Of a DNA stretch of 64,000 nucleotides, positions 1 to 8,082 are shown piece after piece. The stretch is from Algibacter sp. L1A34 (GTDB lineage Bacteria; Bacteroidota; Bacteroidia; Flavobacteriales; Flavobacteriaceae), in assembly GCF_009796805.1 (NCBI RefSeq), contig NZ_CP047029.1, positions 4,540,001 through 4,604,000 of the forward strand. Reading direction: 5' to 3'. Below the pieces are notes generated by a model. That model was given only the letters and a program-made list of their open reading frames with translations. It made no database searches and was not told the origin of the DNA. The translations under genes were made by a program, and so were the position numbers. Position 1 is the first letter of the stretch, and every line of letters starts with the position of its first letter.

Positions 1-600
1 CTCATCAAAAGGAATATTAATATGAACAGGTCCCTTTTTTAATTTTGAAATATTAATGGCCGTATTTATTTCTTCTTCGTTATAAGTTTGAATACCTTTT
101 TGCAAACCTAGTAAACGTTCAAATTTATCCTCTAAATTTTTAAATATTGGAAGTTCTTTGGCGTTAGGTACATTTTTTTCATCCTTTAAATCCAACTTTA
201 AATTAGCTGAATATAAAATGTGATTTTTAAATACATTTTTCTGATTAATAGTCTGTCCATCACCTATACCAATCAAGTGCTTAGGTCTATCGGCCGATAA
301 AACGATCAACGGAATATTACTAAAAAAAGCCTCGGCAACTGCAGGATAATAATTAAGCAATGCACTACCCGAAGTACAAACCACAGCCGTTGGTTCTTGT
401 GTTTTTTGCGCAATTCCTAATGCAAAAAATGCCGCACAACGTTCATCAACAATACTATAACTTTTAAAAAAAGGATTGTGAGAAAAACCAATGGTTAAAG
501 GTGCATTTCTGCTACCTGGAGATAATATTATATGTTTAATTCCTTTAGCTTTACACAACTGAATAACCGTTTGCGCAAGCGGAATTTTTGGATACATCAT
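1..600 (-). CDS. menD: MenD, partial (SEPHCHC synthase, N-terminal part)
   Basis: Thiamine-diphosphate enzyme joining isochorismate and 2-oxoglutarate to give SEPHCHC, the second committed step of menaquinone synthesis. The frame opens with two ATG codons (MMYPKIPLAQTV) and stays open for 200 codons to the window edge, so the C-terminal two thirds is missing because of the cut and not because of mutation. Visible family motifs are SPGSRNAPL (residues 27-35), DER (52-54, containing the catalytic glutamate of the Pyr domain) and a glycine-rich segment followed by NYYPAVAEAF. It is the last gene seen of a minus-strand operon after the thioesterase and menF, 51 bp behind menF. Confidence 0.95.
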   Translation of the reverse strand, partial: MMYPKIPLAQTVIQLCKAKGIKHIILSPGSRNAPLTIGFSHNPFFKSYSIVDERCAAFFALGIAQKTQEPTAVVCTSGSALLNYYPAVAEAFFSNIPLIVLSADRPKHLIGIGDGQTINQKNVFKNHILYSANLKLDLKDEKNVPNAKELPIFKNLEDKFERLLGLQKGIQTYNEEEINTAINISKLKKGPVHINIPFDE

Positions 601-651
601 AAAAATTTAAAATATCCTCAAAAATAAGAATTACTACAAGAAATTAAGTGC

Positions 652-1773
652 TTACAATACCTTTTTAATCACTAAAGATTTAGAAACCGTTTCTTCCCAT
701 TCGCTTTCAGGGCAAGAGCTTTCGGTAATTCCACCACCAACATAAATAATGGCGTTGTTTTCTTTTAATTGCATACAACGCAAATTTACGTACAATTGTG
801 TACTTTTTTTAGTTGTAGCATATGCCCTATTTTCAATATTACGTTTTCCAGAACGTGGCGCCAATATTATGTCTAAATTCAATTCTCCTAAAAAACCAGT
901 GTAAAATTCACGATTATAACTTTCATTTTTTAATATGAATTGCTTAGCATCCAATTTTGGTAAACCACACACAGCTGGCGTAGGATGCAAACTATAAAGT
1001 AAATCTTTTAAACTGATAGCATTAGGGCGTAAAACTCCCCAAATTTTAGTTTTTAAATGCAGTAAATTACCGGCTTTAACTGTTTCTACTGTAGAGGTTT
1101 TTATATTATCAATAGTATCTTTTATGCTATCTAAAATAAAATCGGTAACATATTGTTGTTCCTGCAACTCCTTATTTTGCCAAGTAACATCTAAACTCCC
1201 TTTATAGTTTTGAGTTCCTGCCAATGCCATAATAGAAAAACGCTGTCCTTCTATTTTCACTAAGGTTTCTGGTGTTGCTCCCAACCAAAGACCAACTTTT
1301 GGATGATACCAACAATACACAAATGCCGAAGCATAATGCTCTAACAGGTTTTTAAAAATAGAAAGTGGATTATTATCAGAAAGTAAAACCGTTTCCGAAC
1401 GTGACAAAACCACTTTTTTAAACTCATTATTCTTAATAGCTTCTACCCCACTTTTCACAAGGTTAACATGTATTTCCTTTTCGGAATTATTCTGAGTTTC
1501 TGGTTCGTTATTCGATGTCACTATATCGCTTAATACCGTATGAGCTGTCTTAAATTTTTCAGAAAACTCCAAAGGCATTAAAACCGATTTTTCGGTATTA
1601 TCAAAAGGAGAGAACACGAAGCCTTTTTCCGTGAAATCTTGAGTAAATATTAAATCGTCTGTTTTTTGAAGTAACGCATTTATGCTATTTTCCTTTGGCT
1701 TTCTATACACAACAAATGGCAATTCTACGTTGTATTGACTTTCAATACGATTAAAAAATTCGTTCAAAGTCAT
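652..1773 (-). CDS. menF: Isochorismate synthase MenF (chorismate-binding enzyme)
   Basis: Converts chorismate to isochorismate, the entry step of menaquinone synthesis. The 373-residue protein belongs to the MenF/EntC/TrpE chorismate-binding superfamily: FKKVVLSR carries the general-base lysine, followed by LGATPE, ALAGT, HPTPAVCGLP and EFYTGFLGEL, all in the order expected for isochorismate synthases. The C-terminal half is the catalytic domain; the first ~110 residues are variable. It starts 2 bp after the stop codon of the upstream thioesterase gene and is followed by menD, so the three are surely cotranscribed. EntC would be the alternative name, but the menD neighbour settles on menaquinone. 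Confidence 0.95.
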   Translation of the reverse strand: MTLNEFFNRIESQYNVELPFVVYRKPKENSINALLQKTDDLIFTQDFTEKGFVFSPFDNTEKSVLMPLEFSEKFKTAHTVLSDIVTSNNEPETQNNSEKEIHVNLVKSGVEAIKNNEFKKVVLSRSETVLLSDNNPLSIFKNLLEHYASAFVYCWYHPKVGLWLGATPETLVKIEGQRFSIMALAGTQNYKGSLDVTWQNKELQEQQYVTDFILDSIKDTIDNIKTSTVETVKAGNLLHLKTKIWGVLRPNAISLKDLLYSLHPTPAVCGLPKLDAKQFILKNESYNREFYTGFLGELNLDIILAPRSGKRNIENRAYATTKKSTQLYVNLRCMQLKENNAIIYVGGGITESSCPESEWEETVSKSLVIKKVL

Positions 1774-1775
1774 TC

Positions 1776-2198
1776 TTATCTTTTAGGTAAAGAAATAGTA
1801 GATAAACGACAAATAGAAATTAAATTATCATCATCGTCCGTTACTCTTATATCCAATAATTGCGTGGTTCTCCCCTTATGTAAAAAGGTTGCTTTAGCAT
1901 ATACAAATCCGCTTTTCACACTTTTTAAATGGTTTGCTGTAATTTCTAAACCACGAACAAAAAGGTTATCCGTATTAACAAATACGTGCGTTGCAAAACT
2001 ACCTACACTTTCTGCCAAAGCTGCTGTTGCTCCACCATGTAACACGCCATCTGGTTGGTGCACTCGAGAATCTACAGGCATTCTAGCCGTTAAATAATCA
2101 TCACCAAAATCTACCATTTCAATGTTTAATGTTTCCATTAATGTATTTTTACAAGCTGTATTAGCTTTTTCTAAAACTGCTTTTTTAGATAATTCCAT
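1776..2198 (-). CDS. PaaI-type hotdog thioesterase, probable DHNA-CoA thioesterase
   Basis: Hotdog-fold acyl-CoA thioesterase of the PaaI/YdiI family, with HQPDGVLHGGATAALAESVGS carrying the catalytic region. Its place at the head of the menF-menD operon makes hydrolysis of 1,4-dihydroxy-2-naphthoyl-CoA (the MenI role) the best guess; this is inferred from context. A longer frame opens at 2228, but a -7 promoter box (TACTTTTG, 2226-2233) overlaps that codon and transcription would begin near 2219, so the ATG at 2198 (MELSKKAVL, 140 residues) is preferred and also fits the family length. Two bases separate its stop from the menF start. Confidence 0.9.
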   Translation of the reverse strand: MELSKKAVLEKANTACKNTLMETLNIEMVDFGDDYLTARMPVDSRVHQPDGVLHGGATAALAESVGSFATHVFVNTDNLFVRGLEITANHLKSVKSGFVYAKATFLHKGRTTQLLDIRVTDDDDNLISICRLSTISLPKR

Positions 2199-2225
2199 AA
2201 GAAATTGTATTTTTAATCGCGTTTG

Positions 2226-2233
2226 CAAAAGTA
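2226..2233 (-). promoter_or_regulatory. -7 promoter box of the men operon
   Basis: Read on the minus strand the box is TACTTTTG, a full match to the Bacteroidota TAnnTTTG element. It lies 28 bp upstream of the ATG at 2198 and overlaps the alternative start at 2228, which decides the start of the thioesterase gene. No convincing -33 TTTG is seen. Confidence 0.6.
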
Positions 2234-2329
2234 CAAAATAATAAGAGTCTTTGTCTCGAGTTTACTCAGGCTTTTTATTGCCTTGAGAACCAAAGAATAT
2301 TAAAATATTTAAACCGCATTACTTTATAT

Positions 2330-2902
2330 ATGAATACACTCATTTTAGAAAACAACCGAGTAAAACTAAGCCTTTTAACTTTAGATAATTATTTTGAAAT
2401 CCTTAAAATAGGTCAACAAAAAAACTTAGTACAATATTCACCAAGTAAAGTTGCTACACCAGAAGATTTAAAAAATTATGTACAAACGGCCGTTAAAGGG
2501 TATCAAAACAAAACCGTTATTCCTTTTTTAATTTTTGATAAAAAAACGAATGCTTATGCTGGCACAACCCGTTTTGCAAATATTGATTCGCATAATAAAT
2601 TATTACATATTGGTTGGACGTGGATTGGTCACGAATTTCAAGGCACAGGTTTAAATATAAATATGAAATTTTTAATGCTTCAATATGCTTTTCAAGTCTT
2701 AAAGTTTGATAAAGTAGAATTCCGAGCCGATGAACGTAACATAGCATCTAGAAAAGCTATTGAAAAAATAGGTGGTAAACTAGAAGGTATTCTTCGGAAA
2801 GATATGCTGATGCTCGATGGCTTTAAACGAAATTCTTGTTGTTATGGTATTTTAAAGAAAGAATGGCCCGCTATTAAAACTTCCGTTTTTAAAGATTTTT
2901 AA
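2330..2902 (+). CDS. GNAT N-acetyltransferase, RimJ/RimL type
   Basis: A 190-residue acetyl-CoA-dependent N-acetyltransferase of the RimJ/RimL subfamily. The central beta-bulge segment reads IGWTWIGHEFQGTGLN, followed by KVEFRADERNIASRKAIEKIG, the usual acetyl-CoA-contacting helix and the 'N.aS..a..k.G' motif. The substrate (ribosomal protein, peptide or small molecule) cannot be told. It stands alone between the divergent men operon and a convergent RNA methyltransferase, with which it shares a bidirectional terminator just downstream. Confidence 0.85.
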   Translation: MNTLILENNRVKLSLLTLDNYFEILKIGQQKNLVQYSPSKVATPEDLKNYVQTAVKGYQNKTVIPFLIFDKKTNAYAGTTRFANIDSHNKLLHIGWTWIGHEFQGTGLNINMKFLMLQYAFQVLKFDKVEFRADERNIASRKAIEKIGGKLEGILRKDMLMLDGFKRNSCCYGILKKEWPAIKTSVFKDF

Positions 2903-2916
2903 CATGAATATAAACG

Positions 2917-2946
2917 AAAAAACTCAGATATTATCTGAGTTTTTTG
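2917..2946. terminator. Bidirectional intrinsic terminator
   Basis: Stem aaactcagata/tatctgagttt with an A-tract before and a T-tract after, between the convergent acetyltransferase and RNA methyltransferase genes. It can serve both strands. Confidence 0.85.
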
Positions 2947-2977
2947 TTTCATAATTATATTTTAAACAGCTTAACGG

Positions 2978-4135
2978 CTATTTCATATATTTTCCTTTTT
3001 TACTGCCTTCATACATCACGTATTTTACTAATCGTGATTCTAATTTGGCATTAAAAAGATGAATTTTTCTTGATGGACGTAAACCCACATGTTTTAAAGC
3101 CTCGAGGTTAGATGTAATAAACCACGCATCGGTACCAGGATAACTTTGTTTAAGCGTATCTCCAATGTTAGCATAAAACTCCTCCATATCAATATTTAAT
3201 CGCTCACCGTATGGTGGATTAAAAACCATGTGTAATTTTTCGTCGCCTCCTTTTTGAGTTTTAAAGAAATCTTCATGTTTAATTTCTATAAAATCTTCTA
3301 GCTGAGCGTTTATAACGTTTTCTTTAGCTTTAGTTACAGCACTTGGTGCTTTATCGTAACCAATTATTTTATGATGAAAATCGCGAGTCTTTTTAAGTAG
3401 CGACTCTTCAATTTTTTCGAATAACTCTACATCCCAATCACTCCAACGCTCGAATGCGAATTCTTTACGCATCAAGTTTGGCGGTATGTTACAAGCAATC
3501 ATAGCGGCTTCTATTAACATCGTTCCCGAACCACACATTGGGTCCATGAAATCTGTTTGCCCGTCCCATCCAGAAAGCATAATTAATCCTGCTGCTAAAA
3601 CTTCGTTTATTGGTGCAATGTTTGTTGCTGTTTTATAACCACGTTTATGTAATGAATCTCCAGAAGAATCTAAAGATATGGTACATTTTCTACGATCTAT
3701 GTGTACGTTTATTTTTAAATCGGGAAATTTTAAATCTACATTTGGACGTACACCTTCGGTATCTCTAAATTTATCGACAACGGCATCTTTCGTTTTTTGA
3801 GCAATATAGAGCGAGTGCGTAAATAAATCTGAATGAATAGTAGCATCTACCGCCAAAGTTCCTGTGGCTTTTAGATACTTAGACCAATCCATGGCATAAA
3901 TTTTATCGTATAATTCTTTTTCGCTGTTTACAGTAAAACTATGAATGGGTTTTAAAATTTTTACGGCAGTACGCAAACCTAAGTTACACTTGTACATAAA
4001 ACCTTTATCACCTGAGAAAGAGACGTTTCTAATGCCTTTTTTTACGTGATGTGCGCCTAACTGCGTAAGTTCGTCTGCTAATAAATCCTCAAAGCCAAAT
4101 AAGGTTTTGGCAACCATGTTGAAATTTTCTTCCAT
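2978..4135 (-). CDS. THUMP-domain class I RNA methyltransferase (RlmL N-half type)
   Basis: SAM-dependent N2-guanine methyltransferase resembling the N-terminal half of E. coli RlmL (23S rRNA m2G2445), 385 residues. Order: N-terminal ferredoxin-like/THUMP region (residues ~1-160), then a Rossmann methyltransferase with the SAM motif MDPMCGSGTML and the catalytic NPPYGERL. The E. coli protein is a fusion with RlmK; here only the single unit is present, as is normal for Bacteroidota. The exact guanine target is inferred from homology. A -7 box at 4162-4169 gives a leader of about 20 nt. Confidence 0.9.
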   Translation of the reverse strand: MEENFNMVAKTLFGFEDLLADELTQLGAHHVKKGIRNVSFSGDKGFMYKCNLGLRTAVKILKPIHSFTVNSEKELYDKIYAMDWSKYLKATGTLAVDATIHSDLFTHSLYIAQKTKDAVVDKFRDTEGVRPNVDLKFPDLKINVHIDRRKCTISLDSSGDSLHKRGYKTATNIAPINEVLAAGLIMLSGWDGQTDFMDPMCGSGTMLIEAAMIACNIPPNLMRKEFAFERWSDWDVELFEKIEESLLKKTRDFHHKIIGYDKAPSAVTKAKENVINAQLEDFIEIKHEDFFKTQKGGDEKLHMVFNPPYGERLNIDMEEFYANIGDTLKQSYPGTDAWFITSNLEALKHVGLRPSRKIHLFNAKLESRLVKYVMYEGSKKGKYMK

Positions 4136-4161
4136 TTTTTTCGTCTACGTCTAATAGATTG

Positions 4162-4180
4162 CAAAAATAACTTAATTTTG
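4162..4180. promoter_or_regulatory. Back-to-back divergent promoters
   Basis: Two full -7 boxes lie three bases apart and face away from each other: TATTTTTG on the minus strand (4162-4169) for the THUMP methyltransferase and TAATTTTG on the plus strand (4173-4180) toward the methyltransferase at 4381. The upstream elements of each must lie inside the other transcription unit's start region, so the two are likely to compete for polymerase. Confidence 0.6.
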
Positions 4181-4195
4181 CAGAACGCAAGAGAT

Positions 4196-4373
4196 ATTAG
4201 CGGATAATGGGTTAGGGATTGCAGCGGCATCCTTTTTGCAAAGATTTTAAGACCAAATTTTAAGTTAAACCTTATGTTTTATTGATGTCTGATTCTTTAA
4301 ATAAATTAAGAACGCTTAGCAAAAAGATATAGCGGAAAGCCCGACCTCGCCTAAAGGCGTGGTAACCTCCAAA
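4196..4373 (+). repeat. Flavobacterial structured intergenic repeat, copy A
   Basis: Left end gttagggattgcagcggcat followed by cctttttgc; right end gcaaaaagatatagcggaaa followed by gcccgacc and a G/C hairpin (cgcctaaaggcg). Both ends match copy B at 9585-9741 almost base for base, while the middle (about 80 bp) differs. The segments cctttttgc and gcaaaaag are complementary, so the element can fold with the variable middle as a loop. It lies between the plus-strand -7 box at 4173 and the gene at 4381, so it is probably transcribed as a leader. Confidence 0.75.
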
Positions 4374-4380
4374 AAACAAT

Positions 4381-5112
4381 ATGGAAAAACAAGAGACAGA
4401 ATGGTTTGCTTCGTGGTTCGACACGGTGTATTATCATATTTTATACAAGGATCACGATGATACGGAAGCGCAGGCGTTTATGGAAACGTTGAGCAATTAT
4501 TTAAACATGCCTGAAGGTGGTAAAATTTTAGATTTAGCTTGCGGAAAAGGTAGGCACTCTCGATATTTGAACAAAATTGGTTTTGATGTTACTGGTGTAG
4601 ATTTAAGTAAAAACAGTATTAATTACGCGAAACAATTTGAAAACCACAGGTTAAAATTTGAGGTTCACGATATGTGTAACCCTTACCCAGAAACATTTGA
4701 CGCGGTTTTTAATTTATTTACCAGTTTTGGATATTTTGATGATGAAGCCGATAATTTAAGAACGATAAAAGCTATAAAAGCAGATTTAAATGAATTTGGT
4801 TTTGGTGTTATCGATTTTATGAATTCGGAGTTCGTGATTGATAATCTAGTGCCTGAGGAAGTAAAAACGGTAGATGGTATTGATTTTTATTTGAAGCGTT
4901 ACGTGGAAGATGGTTATATTATTAAAGATATTGCGTTTACTGCGGATGGCAAGGCTTATAAATTTCAGGAGCGTGTACGTGGCTTTACTTTAGCCGATTT
5001 TGAAGCACTTTTTGAGCAGGCCGATGTGTATTTATTAGATGTTTTTGGAGATTATAAATTGGGTAAATTTAGTAGAAAATCTTCGGAACGTTTAGTGATG
5101 ATTTTTAAATAG
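4381..5112 (+). CDS. Class I SAM-dependent methyltransferase
   Basis: Small-molecule-type SAM methyltransferase of 243 residues. Motif I reads ILDLACGKGRHSR and is followed by the acidic strand end VTGVDLS; the NLFTSFGYFDDEADN segment is typical of the 'methyltransferase domain 25/11' group. No substrate-defining feature is seen. The gene follows repeat copy A by only 8 bp, and its closest promoter box is 200 bp upstream on the far side of that repeat, giving a long structured leader. It is followed 81 bp later by a ZIP transporter gene, possibly cotranscribed. Confidence 0.85.
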   Translation: MEKQETEWFASWFDTVYYHILYKDHDDTEAQAFMETLSNYLNMPEGGKILDLACGKGRHSRYLNKIGFDVTGVDLSKNSINYAKQFENHRLKFEVHDMCNPYPETFDAVFNLFTSFGYFDDEADNLRTIKAIKADLNEFGFGVIDFMNSEFVIDNLVPEEVKTVDGIDFYLKRYVEDGYIIKDIAFTADGKAYKFQERVRGFTLADFEALFEQADVYLLDVFGDYKLGKFSRKSSERLVMIFK

Positions 5113-5193
5113 TCGACTTGTAATCGACATTTATATTTACAGTTGTTTTTTTAATAGAAAACACTTTAACACTCATTTTTGAGCTTATTTTAG

Positions 5194-5868
5194 ATGAATA
5201 AATTTATTTTACCCATAATTGCCGTTATAATAGGTGTGCTTATAGCAACCATTACCAAGAGTAATAAATCTTGGAACATGAAGCTTATGCTATCTTTTAG
5301 TGGTGCATTTTTATTGGCCTTAACCTTGTTTGAATTACTCCCGGAAGTTTATGAGCATTTACCTTCTAAACAAACGGGATTGTTTATAATGTGCGGAATT
5401 TTATTGCAGATTTCTCTGGAGTTATTTTCGAAAGGTGCCGAACATGGGCATGTACATATCCATAAGAACGAAACGGCTTTTCCTTGGTGGTTATTTGTTA
5501 GTTTATGCATGCATAGTTTTCTAGAAGGCTTCCCAATACATGAGCATAACGATATGGTTTATGGGGTTTTAGTTCATAAAATTCCGATTGCCACGCTTAT
5601 AAGTATGTTTTTATTTCAGTCAAGTTTTAGTAAATCTAAAATTGCTATTTTCTTAGTTATTTTTGCTTTAATGACACCGTTAGGAACCTTAATATCGAAT
5701 ACAACCACTTTATCCGAATCGTTTACTCAAAGTATTAATGCCATGGTTATTGGTATATTTTTTCATATTTCGACAACCATTTTATTTGAAAGTAGTGATG
5801 GGCATAAATTTAACCTGAGTAAATTTGTAGCTATTATCTTGGGTGTTGGGATTGCATACTTGATTTAA
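5194..5868 (+). CDS. ZIP-family divalent metal transporter
   Basis: Inner-membrane metal (zinc/iron) uptake permease of the ZIP family, 224 residues with about seven hydrophobic segments. The metal-site motifs are present: MHSFLEGFPIHEHN (the HN/HSxxEG motif of TM4) and LVHKIPIA (HKIP of TM5). A short histidine-rich loop (EHGHVHIHKNE) lies between TM3 and TM4, as in many ZIP proteins, and may collect metal. Metal preference cannot be read from sequence. It ends convergent with rlmF. Confidence 0.9.
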   Translation: MNKFILPIIAVIIGVLIATITKSNKSWNMKLMLSFSGAFLLALTLFELLPEVYEHLPSKQTGLFIMCGILLQISLELFSKGAEHGHVHIHKNETAFPWWLFVSLCMHSFLEGFPIHEHNDMVYGVLVHKIPIATLISMFLFQSSFSKSKIAIFLVIFALMTPLGTLISNTTTLSESFTQSINAMVIGIFFHISTTILFESSDGHKFNLSKFVAIILGVGIAYLI

Positions 5869-5908
5869 GAAGCGATAGAAACCTAAATACCAACCACTTA
5901 GAATTATG

Positions 5909-5950
5909 CCTAATTCAAAAAAACACTTTAATGTTTCAATTTGAATTAGA
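5909..5950. terminator. Inverted repeat between convergent genes
   Basis: Perfect 10-bp arms ctaattcaaa (5910-5919) and tttgaattag (5940-5949) enclose a second nested stem (aaaca/tgttt). There is no T-run, so termination is inferred only from the place between the convergent ZIP and rlmF genes. Confidence 0.4.
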
Positions 5951-5980
5951 CAAAACCTATTTAATACTCTTTATTGATTT

Positions 5981-6859
5981 TTAAAACCTCCAGGCTAGAA
6001 TTCGTGATATCTTATTCCCCTGCCCCATGCTTACAACTTTAACTTCTGTAGCTCCAAGTTTTTTAAGCGACTTTTGTATCCCTTTTACTAAATCCTTTTT
6101 TGAAACTAAGGTTGTAAACCATTCGCAATTTTCTTTATGGAGAGAACTCTCGTATAAATAAGTATGTAAAAATGCTTTTTCGCCTCCTTTATAAGCGAGT
6201 TCTGTATTTGTACCCGAAAAATTTCTAACTAATTTATCAGTGCTTTTACCTAAGTTTTTTAATTTTCTTGTAGTCGCTTCATCGGCCTCTTCTTCAGAAT
6301 TAAAAAATGGTGGATTACAAATGGAAATGGAAAAAGCATCATCTTCCTTTAAAATACCATTAAAAATTTGTGAACTATCTTTCTGATGGCGTAAGGCTAT
6401 AGAATCTTGTAGTTTATTTTTATCAATAATTTTTTGCGCATTTTTTAATGATTTTTCATCAATATCTGTAGCAACAAAATTCCAGTTGTACTCAGCATGA
6501 CCCAAAAGCGGATAAATACAGCTTGCTCCTGTACCAATATCTAATATTTTAATAGCGTCCTTTTCTTTTACTGTTTTTAGTAAATGAACTATATGATGGA
6601 TATAATCTACACGACCAGGAATTGGTGGACATAAATTCTCCTCTGGAAACTCCCAAAATTTTATACCATAATCTTTAAGTAATAAAGCCGTATTAAGTGC
6701 TTTTACCGCTTTTGGTTTAGCGAAATCTATAGTTATAGTTTGATGTCTGTTTTCGAAAACAAATGGTTTTAATTCTGGATATACATTACACAAAGCATCT
6801 AAATCGTAACCCGACTTATGTTTGTTTTTTGGGTGAAAGTTTGGAGTAGTTTTGATAAT
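5981..6859 (-). CDS. rlmF: 23S rRNA (adenine1618-N6)-methyltransferase RlmF, probable ATT start
   Basis: Methylates A1618 of 23S rRNA. Motifs: SAM site ILDIGTGASCIYPLLG and catalytic CNPPFFNSEEEA. The first standard start codon is a TTG at 6793, but the reading frame upstream of it encodes FHPKNKHKSGYDLDAL, which matches the conserved N-terminus of the family (E. coli GLHPRNRHHSRYDLATL). No ATG, GTG or TTG exists between that segment and the in-frame stop further upstream. An ATT codon at 6857-6859 gives MIKTTPNF-HPKN, exactly the length of the E. coli N-terminus, two bases after the DUF3995 stop codon. The 292-residue form with ATT initiation is therefore proposed; a sequencing error at the start codon is the main alternative. 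Confidence 0.85.
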   Translation of the reverse strand: MIKTTPNFHPKNKHKSGYDLDALCNVYPELKPFVFENRHQTITIDFAKPKAVKALNTALLLKDYGIKFWEFPEENLCPPIPGRVDYIHHIVHLLKTVKEKDAIKILDIGTGASCIYPLLGHAEYNWNFVATDIDEKSLKNAQKIIDKNKLQDSIALRHQKDSSQIFNGILKEDDAFSISICNPPFFNSEEEADEATTRKLKNLGKSTDKLVRNFSGTNTELAYKGGEKAFLHTYLYESSLHKENCEWFTTLVSKKDLVKGIQKSLKKLGATEVKVVSMGQGNKISRILAWRF

Positions 6860-6861
6860 TT

Positions 6862-7287
6862 TTAATTTAAAGTTTCTATTAAGATACCAACAATACTAAT
6901 AACTAAGCACAAGGGTGCAAAATAGGCTGTATCCATTTCGCCAAAAGTAGTCTGTTTTACCTTCTTAAAAAAGCCGACATATTTAAAATCTCCAATAGCA
7001 CGAATAAAAAATAGAATGGAAATAATCCAACCAGTGTATTGCATAATCCAATTAGGCAAATATAGCGCTGTTACAGCCGATTTATAAAAGTAAAAACAGC
7101 AAAATGAAAGTAATGCTAAACCAACAATGGCGTTATCTATTTTTTTAGGGTTTAAAACGCGTTCGCCATTTTCTTTTGTTGGTAACGACGCTTCGAAACC
7201 AAATTGCCCTCCAAAAAACCAATTAAAATGAATAACCGCGAGCACAAGAAAAACGATACTTAATAGTAAGGAAAAAACAGTTATCAT
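6862..7287 (-). CDS. DUF3995 membrane protein
   Basis: A 141-residue integral membrane protein of the DUF3995 family with four predicted hydrophobic helices (residues ~3-24, 52-70, 82-98, 122-139). The conserved GGxFG-type loop (FFGGQFGFEASLP) and the RAIGDFKYVGFFKK segment are typical. Function is unknown. It is the upstream partner of rlmF: its stop codon lies 2 bp before the proposed ATT start, so rlmF translation is probably coupled to it. A -7 box (TAAGTTTG on the minus strand, 7307-7314) gives a leader of about 13 nt. Confidence 0.85.
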   Translation of the reverse strand: MITVFSLLLSIVFLVLAVIHFNWFFGGQFGFEASLPTKENGERVLNPKKIDNAIVGLALLSFCCFYFYKSAVTALYLPNWIMQYTGWIISILFFIRAIGDFKYVGFFKKVKQTTFGEMDTAYFAPLCLVISIVGILIETLN

Positions 7288-7306
7288 AATTCTTTAATTT
7301 AAGGTG

Positions 7307-7314
7307 CAAACTTA
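7307..7314 (-). promoter_or_regulatory. -7 promoter box of the DUF3995-rlmF operon
   Basis: TAAGTTTG on the minus strand, a full match to TAnnTTTG, 20 bp upstream of the DUF3995 ATG. Confidence 0.55.
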
Positions 7315-7380
7315 ATAATTTCGATCTCGTTTTAATTATTGAAACGAATTCTTTTATCTTCGCCATAAATAAACTTTAAG

Positions 7381-8037
7381 ATGTTAAAAGCTGCAATTTT
7401 CGATATGGATGGTGTTATAATAAATAGCGAACCGCTACACCACGCTGCCTACCACAAAATGTTTAGTGATGTTGGTGCTAACATGACTAGTGAACTATAC
7501 GAATCTTTCACTGGGCAATCTACTTTAAATGTTTGTAAACAAGTTAAAGATCATTTTAATTTGAATGAAAGTCCCGAAACTTTAGTTGCCATAAAACGTA
7601 AACATTATGAGTACATTTTTGAAAACGATAAAGATTTCGATTTAATTGACGGCGTTTTAGATTTAATTAAAAATTACCATGCCAATGGCCTTACCCTAGT
7701 TTTAGCATCATCAGCTTCTATGCCTAGTATAGAGCGTATTTTTAAACGTTTCGATTTAAACCAATATTTTAAAGCCAAATTAAGTGGTGCCGATTTAAAA
7801 GCATCGAAACCTCATCCAGAAATTTTTATAAAAGCAGCCGACGCATCTGGTTTTAAAACTTCGGAATGTATTGTTATTGAAGATTCGACTAACGGTATAA
7901 CTGCGGCAAATGGCGCCAATATTTTTTGCGTTGGTTATGATAGTGTACATTCAAAAAACCAAGATTACAGTAATGCTAATTTAAAAATTAAAGATTTTAC
8001 GGCTATCACTTTCGATAAAATCTCAGCTCATTTTTAA
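7381..8037 (+). CDS. HAD-superfamily phosphatase, beta-phosphoglucomutase-like
   Basis: A 218-residue HAD hydrolase, subfamily IA. Motif I is FDMDGVI with nucleophile D8 and acid/base D10; motif II is the LASSA segment near residue 112; motif III is the lysine in KASKPHPEIF; motif IV is VIEDSTNGI. The helical cap (residues ~16-80) is the C1 type shared by phosphoglycolate phosphatases and beta-phosphoglucomutases. The DGVI..SEPLHH opening and the KPHPEIF context favour a sugar phosphate or phosphoglucomutase-type substrate, but this is not decisive. Monocistronic. Confidence 0.85.
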   Translation: MLKAAIFDMDGVIINSEPLHHAAYHKMFSDVGANMTSELYESFTGQSTLNVCKQVKDHFNLNESPETLVAIKRKHYEYIFENDKDFDLIDGVLDLIKNYHANGLTLVLASSASMPSIERIFKRFDLNQYFKAKLSGADLKASKPHPEIFIKAADASGFKTSECIVIEDSTNGITAANGANIFCVGYDSVHSKNQDYSNANLKIKDFTAITFDKISAHF

Positions 8038-8061
8038 GTGTTAACTTATTTATCTTTCTTA

Positions 8062-8082
8062 TTAGGTATAATTATAACCTAA
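8062..8082. promoter_or_regulatory. Palindrome upstream of a sigma-54 promoter (candidate activator site)
   Basis: Arms TTAGGT and ACCTAA flank a 9-base near-palindromic AT centre (21 bp in all). It lies about 240 bp upstream of the -24/-12 promoter at 8302, within the usual range for an enhancer-binding protein site. It has no T-run, so it is not an obvious terminator for the preceding HAD gene. Confidence 0.35.

Noticed and set aside
1735-2097. Long antisense frame over menF and the thioesterase gene
   Set aside because: It lies opposite two well-supported genes, has no family likeness and is explained by the composition of the real frame. The same holds for antisense frames inside sbcC (10643-11074), the receptor gene (31563-31925), ccsBA and pyrB (59367-59909).
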